Shown here piece after piece: positions 8,987-16,064 of a stretch of 64,000 nucleotides of DNA. Origin of the DNA: Lachnospiraceae bacterium (GTDB taxonomy: Bacteria; Bacillota; Clostridia; Lachnospirales; Lachnospiraceae); NCBI GenBank assembly GCA_902363835.1, contig CABJBM010000009.1:151966-215965 (forward strand), in the 5' to 3' direction. Each line of letters starts with the position of its first letter. Positions within the stretch are counted from its first letter, which is position 1. The notes under the pieces are model-generated. The model was not told where the DNA came from, ran no database searches, and saw only the letters and a list, made by a program, of their open reading frames with translations. Position numbers and translations under genes: made by a program.

Positions 8987-9544
8987 ATGAAAAATATGAA
9001 CCCCAAAATGAAAAAGTGGCTGGCCGTCGCCGGTGGACTCGCCCTCTGCGCTGTGCTGGTGGTGCTGATCGGGCAGCGGTTCCAGACACCCAAGCCGGTG
9101 GATGCGCCCCTCCCGTCCCAAAGCTCTGAGGTAAGCGATGTGACGGTAGACCCGTCCGAGCCGGACAGCACAGAGAAAGAAAAAGAGGTAGTGGTCACCC
9201 CGCCCGATACCACGCAGCCGGTGAGCACCGACAACGGTGCGGTTTCCAGCGGCACCGAGCAGACCATTCAGGGCGATGTGAGCAAGCCCGAATATACCGA
9301 GGAACAGCTTCAAGACCCTACGCAGAAGCCCAACGGCGAAAAGGTCACCGAGCCTCCCGCGGCTGTCGAACATGACAAGGTGGAACAACCCAAGGAAACA
9401 CCGAAGCAGGAATCATCCTCTAAACCCAGCAGTGGCGGAAACAGCATTCCCGGCTTTGATAATGTGCCGGATGGCGGTGCTAATCATGGAGAAGTTGTTG
9501 ACGGAGACGGTGATATCAACAAGCAGGTTGGTATCATGGACTAA
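8987..9544 (+). CDS. DUF6550-type membrane-anchored Pro/Ser-rich protein
   Basis: A 185-residue protein with a short basic N-terminus, one membrane helix (residues 12-31), and a long low-complexity extracellular region rich in Pro, Glu, Ser and Thr. It ends with the conserved-looking segment IPGFDNVPDGG and DGDGDINKQVG. I recognise this pattern as DUF6550 from clostridial ICEs. It could act as a cell-wall-spanning stalk for the pilus or mating channel. It has its own strong promoter and is followed by an intrinsic terminator, so it is probably expressed on its own. Confidence 0.68.
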   Translation: MKNMNPKMKKWLAVAGGLALCAVLVVLIGQRFQTPKPVDAPLPSQSSEVSDVTVDPSEPDSTEKEKEVVVTPPDTTQPVSTDNGAVSSGTEQTIQGDVSKPEYTEEQLQDPTQKPNGEKVTEPPAAVEHDKVEQPKETPKQESSSKPSSGGNSIPGFDNVPDGGANHGEVVDGDGDINKQVGIMD

Positions 9545-9561
9545 ATAGGAATATACCCCAT

Positions 9562-9591
9562 GGCACGGTTGAAAGATACCGTGCCTTTTTA
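9562..9591 (+). terminator. intrinsic terminator after DUF6550 gene
   Basis: An 8-bp perfect stem GGCACGGT/ACCGTGCC with an 8-base loop is followed directly by TTTTT. It lies only 23 bases before the ATG of the next gene, so read-through would be needed unless that gene has another promoter. Confidence 0.85.
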
Positions 9592-9613
9592 TTTGCAGAA
9601 ACAGGAGGTTAGG

Positions 9614-11299
9614 ATGAAAAACTTACTTTTAAGAGTCTTGCCGCTGTTCCTCATTTTTTGTCTGCTCTGCCCGATGACTGCTTTTGCCGACACAGGCGGT
9701 AGCGGAAACATTGACGGCGGTGGTGGCGGTATGGGTCAGGGAACCAGCACCAATTCATGGAGTCCCGGCAATGAAGGTGTGCGTGTGACGGTGGTGCGTG
9801 CAAGCGACCATGCGGTGGTCACCACACCTTTTGATTTTACCAATAAGGCTCCCTCGGCAGGAATATACCACTTTGGAAAGGTTAGCAAACTGCAATACAA
9901 TAACGGTGTTTCTCTAAACCCGGTAAAAGGTGGATATATCTATAAAAATCCCGGACAGACTATGCCCCGTATCATCAGCACCAACGGCAGCAACAACATT
10001 GAGGCCATAAAGAAATACTTCTGTTCCGAATATGTGGTTAAGCGTATCGCAGAAATTACAGGCATGAATTATGACGTTCTCATCGGCGGTAAGTATAAAA
10101 TTCTTTTGGAGCCGCTGGCGTACTACAAATTTGAAGGAAATATGTTTGCTACGACCGCTACCGAAGCAGCGCTCTATGATGAGCAGACCAGCGGCCTGTT
10201 AAGGCGGCGCATGGTATCTCTCACCCACAAGAATCTGCCTCTCGCCATGTTTTTGGAGGTAAGCGACCTCGGCTATCCCGCATGGGGCGGCAGTAAGACC
10301 AGCGCCGCCACCAATGCGGATATCAAGTCCAGCCTTGGGCTTGGCATTGTCCGCTTTGAGAAAACACCGGAGGAACCGCAGATTGAAGCCTACGATTACG
10401 AGTACCGGGTCAACACCAACGTCATCACGGCGGTGCGGGTCAGCGGCGGCCAGTCCGACCCCGACAGCCCCACCCGCGTCAGCTTCAATATCGGCGGACA
10501 GACCTACAGTGTGGGCAATGTTTACTACCCCGACGGCGACAGCCAGCTTGCGTGGGTGAAATGGAAAACCCCGGATACTGAGCAGAACATGACCATTGCA
10601 GTGACGGTATCGGGCCCCGGCAGCACGGCAAAAACGACCCTCAACGTGAAAATTGTTGACCTTGATAAGAACACGCCGCCCAATCCCGTAGCGGATGACC
10701 GCAACGACAGCTTCTCCCGTGCTTCTGTCCCAAGCAGGGCGGTGAAAAGCACGGCAAGCTGGAGTGTCTGGCGTCCGTGGTGGCAGGAATATTGGGTGTG
10801 GCATGGAGACGACGAGGACGGATATTGGTGTGATCACGGCTGGTACGAATTTGACTTGGATCGCTACAGCGCCAGCCTGACCGCTGACATGAGCATCCAA
10901 TGCGACAGCAAGAACCCCACTGCCAGCGGAACGGTAATGAAGTCAGGATACGGCATCAACCAGACTGTTACCGGGAGCATCAGCTCCAACCAAAGCTCGG
11001 CGGTAACCCAGCCGCAGAATGCGGTCAGCTATTTCCCCGAATTCGGCTACGAAACCTATTGGCGGCTCTTGGAGCGGATGGGTACAGGGCGGTTTGAGTT
11101 TCAGAAAAATCCGTATTCCACCTACAAAAATCGCACCCATTTCAGCCCGATCTGGATGCCGGACGGCGCCTATACCGTCAATACATGGCTCATAGATGCG
11201 TGGACGCCGGATGGAATGCTGTCCGCCAATCTGACCGACAGCCTGACCATAAAGGGCAATCTGTGGCAGGATTGGCATGCCGGTCCCCTCAAGCCGTAA
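9614..11299 (+). CDS. secreted protein of unknown function
   Basis: The start at 9614 is chosen for ACAGGAGG upstream and because it gives a clean signal peptide (KNLLLRVLPLFLIFCLLC...AFA, cut near residue 25). The mature 536 residues open with a glycine-rich stretch and continue with beta-rich regions. A fibronectin- or Ig-like module is plausible around bases 10380-10660 (EAYDYEYRVNTNVITAVRV). A tryptophan- and acid-rich insert (WRPWWQEYWVWHGDDEDG) follows near base 10760. No catalytic motif is seen and I do not recognise a family. Its position between pilus and channel genes suggests a surface role in mating. Confidence 0.65.
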   Translation: MKNLLLRVLPLFLIFCLLCPMTAFADTGGSGNIDGGGGGMGQGTSTNSWSPGNEGVRVTVVRASDHAVVTTPFDFTNKAPSAGIYHFGKVSKLQYNNGVSLNPVKGGYIYKNPGQTMPRIISTNGSNNIEAIKKYFCSEYVVKRIAEITGMNYDVLIGGKYKILLEPLAYYKFEGNMFATTATEAALYDEQTSGLLRRRMVSLTHKNLPLAMFLEVSDLGYPAWGGSKTSAATNADIKSSLGLGIVRFEKTPEEPQIEAYDYEYRVNTNVITAVRVSGGQSDPDSPTRVSFNIGGQTYSVGNVYYPDGDSQLAWVKWKTPDTEQNMTIAVTVSGPGSTAKTTLNVKIVDLDKNTPPNPVADDRNDSFSRASVPSRAVKSTASWSVWRPWWQEYWVWHGDDEDGYWCDHGWYEFDLDRYSASLTADMSIQCDSKNPTASGTVMKSGYGINQTVTGSISSNQSSAVTQPQNAVSYFPEFGYETYWRLLERMGTGRFEFQKNPYSTYKNRTHFSPIWMPDGAYTVNTWLIDAWTPDGMLSANLTDSLTIKGNLWQDWHAGPLKP

Positions 11300-11312
11300 G
11301 GGAGGGACGAAG

Positions 11313-11783
11313 ATGGCATATGAACGGATTGAGGCTCCAAAGGGCAGCCTGTACCACTACACGAAAAAAGAGCGGCTGGATGCAATCCTGCAGGATGGCC
11401 GCATCCGGCGGTTCGGAGATCGGGAATGCTGGTTCTGCACCTCTCTTGCGGATACCCTGCGGCTTATGGAAATGACCGTCATGAAGGAGGGGCATCCTTA
11501 CGTGGACACCCAGGGGCAGCTGCGAAAATACCCTGCTTTTGTACCGGAGGACTATGTCATCCTTCAGCTGGAACCGCGCTATCAGAACGGCGATTGGGTG
11601 CGCTGGAATCAGGAGCTGCCGCCCGGATGTTCCGCTGAGCTCCTTGCACAAGCGGAGGAATTCAGTGCGCTGAAAAAAGGGTTCCGGGGCGACCTGAAGT
11701 TTTACCGGAACCCCCAGGTGCTTGCGGTTGCCCCTCTTATGGAGGAACAGGCTCCCGGCATGGACATGACCATGCAGCTATAA
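11313..11783 (+). CDS. possible ADP-ribosyltransferase-fold protein
   Basis: A 156-residue soluble protein starting at ATG 11313 behind GGGAGGG. The N-terminal LYHYTKKERLDAILQDGRI resembles the first strand and helix of DarT-like and RNA 2'-phosphotransferase-like ADP-ribosyltransferase folds, where a His-x-Thr box binds NAD. Further support is weak: no clear catalytic glutamate can be assigned. It could instead be a non-catalytic relative. Its partner and substrate are unknown. It follows the secreted protein by 13 bp and is probably co-transcribed with it. Confidence 0.45.
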   Translation: MAYERIEAPKGSLYHYTKKERLDAILQDGRIRRFGDRECWFCTSLADTLRLMEMTVMKEGHPYVDTQGQLRKYPAFVPEDYVILQLEPRYQNGDWVRWNQELPPGCSAELLAQAEEFSALKKGFRGDLKFYRNPQVLAVAPLMEEQAPGMDMTMQL

Positions 11784-11795
11784 AAGCAGAAAAAG

Positions 11796-11831
11796 AACAA
11801 GGCCGCAGGGGGTGAACTCTGCGGCCTTGTT
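11796..11831. terminator. perfect 13-bp hairpin before the VirB2-like gene
   Basis: AACAAGGCCGCAG (11796-11808) pairs perfectly with 11819-11831. The plus strand has no U-run after it, but the minus strand does (CTTTTTC), so it may end minus transcripts or act as an mRNA-processing or stability hairpin. A related hairpin lies on the other side of the next gene at 12202. Confidence 0.6.
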
Positions 11832-11855
11832 CCTCATTTCGGAAAGGTGGTCTTT

Positions 11856-12194
11856 ATGAAAAAATACAAAAAAATAGTGCTGGCGCTCTCGCTTGTCCTG
11901 ATGATAAGCCTGCTGTTTTGCACAACCGCGTTTGCGGCAAACGGCGATGTGGCCGGGGCAATTGAGGGAACGTGGAACGACGCCTCTGGGCAGATTAAAA
12001 CCGTGGTCAACAAGGTGGTATTCCCGGCAATCGACCTGATTCTGGCGGTGTTTTTCTTCGCAAAATTGGGGACGGCGTACTTCGACTATCGAAAGCACGG
12101 ACAATTTGAGTGGGCCGCGCCAGCGATTTTGTTTGCCTGTTTGGTGTTCACTCTGACGGCACCGACCTATATCTGGACTATACTCGGATTATGA
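11856..12194 (+). CDS. VirB2/TrbC-like membrane protein (DUF3852-like)
   Basis: A 112-residue protein starting at ATG 11856 after GGAAAGG. It has a signal peptide ending TTAFA|ANGD, a short extracellular segment and two membrane helices (about residues 45-70 and 85-108). A cleaved signal plus two helices is the layout of VirB2/TrbC conjugative pilins. In related ICEs a small protein of this kind precedes the VirB6 gene; here the VirB6 gene is 5.8 kb downstream, apparently separated by an accessory island. The DUF3852 name is from memory and less certain than the topology. Confidence 0.6.
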   Translation: MKKYKKIVLALSLVLMISLLFCTTAFAANGDVAGAIEGTWNDASGQIKTVVNKVVFPAIDLILAVFFFAKLGTAYFDYRKHGQFEWAAPAILFACLVFTLTAPTYIWTILGL

Positions 12195-12201
12195 CGGTGG
12201 A

Positions 12202-12253
12202 AATGAACAAGGTGCGACCAAGCCATATATGGCAGGGTCACACCTTGTTCATT
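12202..12253. terminator. 13-bp hairpin after the VirB2-like gene
   Basis: AATGAACAAGGTG (12202-12214) is perfectly complementary to 12241-12253, with a 26-base loop that itself holds CCATATATGG. There is no U-run. The stem shares GAACAAGG/CCTTGTTC with the hairpin at 11796, so the two bracket the VirB2-like gene. Confidence 0.6.
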
Positions 12254-12319
12254 AGTAATCGAATTTAGCTTTAGTAGGAAGCAAAGGCCTCATATCAAGT
12301 GAATGCTCATTTTGCTTGG

Positions 12320-12766
12320 TTATAGCTTTTCAATATCGTTTAAGCATTTTTGAATATCTTTTACTACCAGCGATTGCATACTTTCCTTGTATCTTGTCGG
12401 ATTAGCACGATGCAGTGCATTCAATATATCCTGCCTTAAATCTGGCTTGTATTTTGCTATAACAGGTAGCACCTTAATGCATTGCCGTGCAGTAATCGGC
12501 TTATCGTCTGTAATATGCTTTAGATATTTATCGATAATTTCATCTATTTTATAGTCGCTATCCCATTGTGCATTAACAGCAATCAAAACAATGCCTCTTG
12601 TTCTGACATAAGAATTTTCATCATCGAGCATATCTGCAAATATGTCAAAAAAAGGGTACACGGCATCGGACTGACTGCTTTCACTTTTCAGTTGCTTTAA
12701 ACATTCATAAGCCTTTTTATCATCATTATTCGATAACCCATAAACCAAGTCTTGAATGTTATGCAC
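12320..12766 (-). CDS. HEAT-repeat-like protein
   Basis: A 148-residue, wholly alpha-helical, AT-rich gene on the opposite strand to the ICE backbone. Helical pairs such as DDKKAYECLKQLKSE and PITARQCIKVLPVIAKYKP resemble HEAT/ARM repeats; similar short proteins in Firmicutes have been labelled SufBD-like. No catalytic residues are seen. It is the first of four minus-strand cargo genes and is preceded (on its own strand) by a copy of the 206-bp repeat. Confidence 0.6.
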   Translation of the reverse strand: MHNIQDLVYGLSNNDDKKAYECLKQLKSESSQSDAVYPFFDIFADMLDDENSYVRTRGIVLIAVNAQWDSDYKIDEIIDKYLKHITDDKPITARQCIKVLPVIAKYKPDLRQDILNALHRANPTRYKESMQSLVVKDIQKCLNDIEKL

Positions 12767-12785
12767 AATATCACCTCAAAGCTAA

Positions 12786-12991
12786 TATAAATTTGCTTAC
12801 TGAGCGTTAATTTCTCGTGCTACCGTTTCACAAAAGTTTTGCACGATAGATATATAAAGTAAGTTTACCATAGTAAAGCGGATCTTTCAATCAAACAAAT
12901 ATGAACAATAGTAAGGACACAGTTACTATGAAAGAAAAAATACGTTCACTGTCTTTATGCAAGAATACTCTGGACTATTCTTGGCATGTAG
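12786..12991. repeat. structured 206-bp repeat, copy A
   Basis: About 90% identical to copy B at 13473-13675. It contains the palindrome TTTACCATAGTAAA, a CTTAC/GTAAG pair, and a bulged hairpin at 12957-12987 (ATGCAAGAATA, loop CTCTGGAC, TATTCTTGGCAT). On the plus strand it carries a small open frame (12928-13020, 30 residues) with an AAGGAC ribosome site. On the minus strand it is the upstream region of the HEAT-repeat gene. With the small hairpin around 13002-13030 it fills the 335-base gap between genes. Confidence 0.8.
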
Positions 12992-13101
12992 ACAAAGCAA
13001 GAGCCGTCGCGTCAAGTTAGATGCAACGGCTCAATTTCGTGATAAGTCAGATTTTATTGTGTAGGTGAAGTTAAACACTAACAGAGGGTGTGCTCATACC
13101 C

Positions 13102-13449
13102 TTACACAATGTTTTCACCCAAAATAATTTTTGGCATAGTGGTTAAGCATCTGTTCCACCGCTTGTAAAAATGCTCTAACCCTAACTTTGACACCCTTGC
13201 GTGAGTTTCTTCATCTCTAACAGTCCAATGTAAAACATAAGTGACTTTGCCTACATTGCGTGTGAGGCGAACAGGCAATGCCCCTTCTTTAACGGCATTA
13301 AAATCTGTTTGGCGGTGGGTGCGTTTGATATATCTAACTTCAATAACACCATCCTGCTCCATATAAAAGGCGGCAACCTCTTTCATAAGTTGCTCAATTT
13401 CCTCTTGCTTTTCAATCTTTGCCTCATAGATACAAATTTCATTAAACAT
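13102..13449 (-). CDS. ABM/Dabb-like dimeric alpha-beta barrel protein
   Basis: A 115-residue protein. The beta-alpha-beta pattern MFNEICIYEAKIEKQEEIEQ, then an IEVRYIKRTH strand and a second half with VTYVLHWTVRDEETHAR, resembles the antibiotic-biosynthesis-monooxygenase/stress-responsive barrel fold. Members are small dimeric enzymes or binding proteins of varied function, so no reaction can be named. It is AT-rich cargo and is followed on its strand by a weak hairpin around 13002-13030. Copy B of the structured repeat lies directly upstream. Confidence 0.5.
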   Translation of the reverse strand: MFNEICIYEAKIEKQEEIEQLMKEVAAFYMEQDGVIEVRYIKRTHRQTDFNAVKEGALPVRLTRNVGKVTYVLHWTVRDEETHARVSKLGLEHFYKRWNRCLTTMPKIILGENIV

Positions 13450-13472
13450 TTATTGCACCACCTCGCACATTA

Positions 13473-13675
13473 TATAAACTTGCTCACCGAGCGTTAATTT
13501 CCCATGCTACCGTTTCACAAAAGTTTTACACGGTAGATATATAAAGTGAGTTTACCATAGTAAATCGGAACTTTCAATCAAACAAATATGAACAATGGAA
13601 AGGACACAGATACTATGAAAAAAGTCCGTTCACCACCCTTATGCAAGGATACTCTGGACTATTCTTGGCATGTAG
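13473..13675. repeat. structured 206-bp repeat, copy B
   Basis: Matches copy A over its whole length with one 3-base gap. Changes in copy B keep base pairing: CTCAC/GTGAG replaces CTTAC/GTAAG, and CTACCGT/ACGGTAG is perfect here. The plus strand again holds a ribosome site (GAAAGGA) and a small open frame (13615-13743, 42 residues) sharing LCK-x-TLDYSWHV with copy A. Confidence 0.8.
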
Positions 13676-13682
13676 TAATAAT

Positions 13683-13718
13683 GAGTAGGTCCAGTTCTGC
13701 AAGGAGCTGGGTCTGCTC
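13683..13718 (+). terminator. 16-bp hairpin with GCAA tetraloop
   Basis: GAGTAGGTCCAGTTCT pairs with 13703-13718 around the GNRA-type loop GCAA. Several pairs are G-U, which work only in a plus-strand RNA, so the structure argues for a plus-strand transcript. ATTTAGGTTTTC follows, as in a weak terminator. It lies just after repeat copy B and overlaps its small open frame, like an attenuator. Confidence 0.6.
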
Positions 13719-13773
13719 ATTTAGGTTTTCATTATGCTCATAATAAGAAATTCTGGTTATTCCTAACTGTTCA

Positions 13774-14649
13774 TTAATATGCCAACACCTCATAACCAGT
13801 TTCGGTTACTAACACCTGTTTTTCCCATTGCGCAGAAGGCTTCCCATCAGCAGTGCGAATAGTCCAATTATCGCATTTATCTGTTACTATATTGGATTTT
13901 CCCATATTTATCATAGGCTCTACAGTAAAAACAAGTCCTGGGACTAAGAGCATTCCTGTTCCTTGCTTTGTCACATAACCGACCCAAGGATCTTCATGAA
14001 ATTGTAGACCAATACCGTGGCCTCCGATTTCTCGAACGACAGAATATCCATTTTCCCTTGCATGGTCTTGAACAGCTTGCCCAACATCACCAAGAAATCC
14101 CCACGGTTTTACCTGTTCAATGCCCAGCTCCACACACTCTTTCGCAACATCAACCAGTTTTTGTTTCTCAGCGGAAACAGCACCAATGCAAAACATGCGT
14201 GAAGAATCTGAAAAAAATCCGTTATAAATTGTAGACACATCAATATTTACAATATCGCCGTTTCGCAGGAATATACGATCAGAGGGGATACCATGACATA
14301 CAACATCATTAATTGAGATACACACGCTCTTAGGGTATCCGTCAAAATTGAGTGTTGCTGGAACGCCTCCCAGTTCCTTGGTTTTTTCGAAGATAAGCCG
14401 GTCAAGCTCTTCCGTGGTGATTCCATCAACCGCATAATTTGCAATGAAATCCAGTAAAGCGATGTTTCGTTTGCCGCTTTCCCGAATACCTTCAATCTGT
14501 TGTTTTGTTTTAAGCAATTTTCGATAAGGCACTTCATATCCCTTTAAGCGGTAGATTTCAATTTGCTCATCAATAGGGCCATGACATTTCTTATATTTTC
14601 GACCGCTGCCACACCAGCAGAGATCATTTCTTCCAAACTTGTCAGACAT
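13774..14649 (-). CDS. map: methionine aminopeptidase with SEC-C zinc motif
   Basis: A 291-residue type I methionine aminopeptidase, which removes the initiator Met from new proteins. The start at 14649 is chosen because GAGGAG lies 8 bases before it. The N-terminus carries a SEC-C zinc motif (NDLCWCGSGRKYKKCHG). The M24 domain follows with metal ligands in NIDVSTIYNGFFSD, GHGIGLQFHEDP and VFTVEPM. The extended N-terminal form is known in Firmicutes and actinobacteria. An ICE cargo copy is probably an extra one beside the chromosomal gene. Confidence 0.9.
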   Translation of the reverse strand: MSDKFGRNDLCWCGSGRKYKKCHGPIDEQIEIYRLKGYEVPYRKLLKTKQQIEGIRESGKRNIALLDFIANYAVDGITTEELDRLIFEKTKELGGVPATLNFDGYPKSVCISINDVVCHGIPSDRIFLRNGDIVNIDVSTIYNGFFSDSSRMFCIGAVSAEKQKLVDVAKECVELGIEQVKPWGFLGDVGQAVQDHARENGYSVVREIGGHGIGLQFHEDPWVGYVTKQGTGMLLVPGLVFTVEPMINMGKSNIVTDKCDNWTIRTADGKPSAQWEKQVLVTETGYEVLAY

Positions 14650-14698
14650 TTTATCTCCTCGCATTTACAAATTCGGAGGGAGCAATACGCCCTATAGA

Positions 14699-15040
14699 CT
14701 AAGGTGAGCTAAGAGAAACACCGGAAGTTTTCCGATATTGGCGTGGCGAGCATTGAAACGCTTGTGAAAAAGCTCTTGCAAACGCTTCAGATGACGAGTA
14801 CCCATATCGAAAAGCAATATCGGTTATTCTGTCATTGGTTATGCAAAGATCATTAGCAGCAGCTTTTAATTTACATTGGGCAAGAAATTGTTTATATGTC
14901 ATACCCATGTGCTCCCGAAACTTTGTAGAGCAGTAATACGGTGAATAACCAACATATGATGACATATCTTGCAGGCTTGGGCTTTCTGTTATGTTATTTT
15001 CTACCCACTTTGCCATTGTTTCTATTGTTTGAACAGACAT
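14699..15040 (-). CDS. short AraC-family regulator (HTH only)
   Basis: A 113-residue protein containing essentially only the double helix-turn-helix of AraC/XylS regulators (ITESPSLQDMSSYVGYSPYY and ITDIAFRYGYSSSEAFARAF). The start at 15040 follows AAAGGAG. Most AraC-family proteins have an added sensor domain; this size matches MarA/SoxS-type regulators or a 3'-shortened gene. It is AT-rich, minus-strand cargo, upstream (on its strand) of the map gene. Confidence 0.8.
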   Translation of the reverse strand: MSVQTIETMAKWVENNITESPSLQDMSSYVGYSPYYCSTKFREHMGMTYKQFLAQCKLKAAANDLCITNDRITDIAFRYGYSSSEAFARAFSQAFQCSPRQYRKTSGVSLSSP

Positions 15041-15249
15041 TTGCTTCACTCCTTTCTCCAGTATATCAATTCTCACAGACAATTACCTGATATAAGTTGC
15101 ACATATGAGATAAAGTGCTTGCCGATAATCTCCGTAATTTGGCTGCAGCAGGAGTTTACGGATGCCTTTAATTACTGTACAGATTATAAATAATTAGCAA
15201 TTCAAATACTTGTTAAAAGTTATCGTACCATATGTTGCCGCAAATTTCC

Positions 15250-15303
15250 ACTGTCCTTATGCAAGTATTGACTGGACGATACTTGGTATGTAAGCAGGGA
15301 CAG
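15250..15303. repeat. structured repeat, partial copy C
   Basis: Only the hairpin end of the repeat is present: ATGCAAGTAT, loop TGACTGGACG, ATACTTGGTAT (15259-15289), with an outer TGTCC/GGACA pair. Both stems differ in sequence from copy A yet still pair, and the bulged G and loop CTGGAC are kept. It lies just upstream of the AbiE promoter. Confidence 0.65.
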
Positions 15304-15304
15304 A

Positions 15305-15376
15305 TTGACTTCCGGTGCATAAAGTGATATTATAGTGGCAAATATAACAAATGAAAACAAGCCATATAATATCACT
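15305..15376 (+). promoter_or_regulatory. abiE promoter with 12-bp inverted-repeat operator
   Basis: TTGACT (15305-15310), 17 bases, TATTAT (15328-15333). A perfect 12-bp inverted repeat, AGTGATATTATA (15323-15334) and its complement (15365-15376), overlaps the -10 box; the arms are 42 bp apart centre to centre, four helical turns. AbiEi antitoxins are known to repress their own promoter by binding inverted repeats, so this is a likely autoregulatory operator. Confidence 0.8.
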
Positions 15377-15395
15377 CGACCGGGAGGTGAAACAC

Positions 15396-16064
15396 TTGGA
15401 GCAGATTGGATATGGAGAACACATTGCAGAAACCGTTAAAAATATTCCCTACGAAGCAGCCATCCAAACAGAAAATATAGCGGCACAGCTGGCGGGAACC
15501 TTTGACTTGCCCTATGAGCAGGCCAAGGCCCTGACCAATGTGAAGCTGAAGCGGATGGCGGACAAGGGCGAAATCGAAAGGCTGCAAAAAGGTATCTATT
15601 GCCAGGTGAAGCAGACCGTGTTCGGGAGGGTTACGCCCAGCACGGAACAGGTGATGAAGAAAACCCTGACGGAGCAAGGCGGTGTAAAAATCGGATACGA
15701 ATCGGGCGCATTCCTGATGAATAAGCTGGGACTGACTACCTTGATTCCCCGCGACATGGAAATCACCACAAACCGCTATGGTGCAAAGCTGCCGAAGGAT
15801 TGCCATATTAAACTCAAGAAGCCTGCTGTGCCGGTAACGGAGGACAACTGGAAATATCTCCAGTTCATCGATTTGACAATGGCGCTTGCCGATGCGCACA
15901 TAGATGCACAGAGGCCGGAGCTGCTGCTGGCAGGCTACGCAAAGCAACAGGAGCTTGACGGTCTTGCCCTGCTGTTTACCGCACGTAAACATTACCCGGC
16001 AAAGGTGATCCTGCCCCTTATTGACTTACTCATGGAGGTGAACGATGAACTTACATCAGGATAA
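15396..16064 (+). CDS. abiEi: AbiEi-type antitoxin (DUF6088-like)
   Basis: The antitoxin of a type IV toxin-antitoxin system. I prefer the TTG at 15396, which has GGGAGGTG 7 bases upstream. An in-frame ATG at 15351 lies about 11 bases from the predicted transcription start, lacks a ribosome site, and precedes the second operator arm. The protein (222 residues from TTG) has an N-terminal winged-helix (IAAQLAGTFDLPYEQAKALTNVKLKRMADKGEIERL) and a C-terminal region including KIGYESGAFLMNKLGL. It overlaps the toxin gene by 20 bp. It probably represses the operon and counters the toxin. Confidence 0.8.
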   Translation: MEQIGYGEHIAETVKNIPYEAAIQTENIAAQLAGTFDLPYEQAKALTNVKLKRMADKGEIERLQKGIYCQVKQTVFGRVTPSTEQVMKKTLTEQGGVKIGYESGAFLMNKLGLTTLIPRDMEITTNRYGAKLPKDCHIKLKKPAVPVTEDNWKYLQFIDLTMALADAHIDAQRPELLLAGYAKQQELDGLALLFTARKHYPAKVILPLIDLLMEVNDELTSG

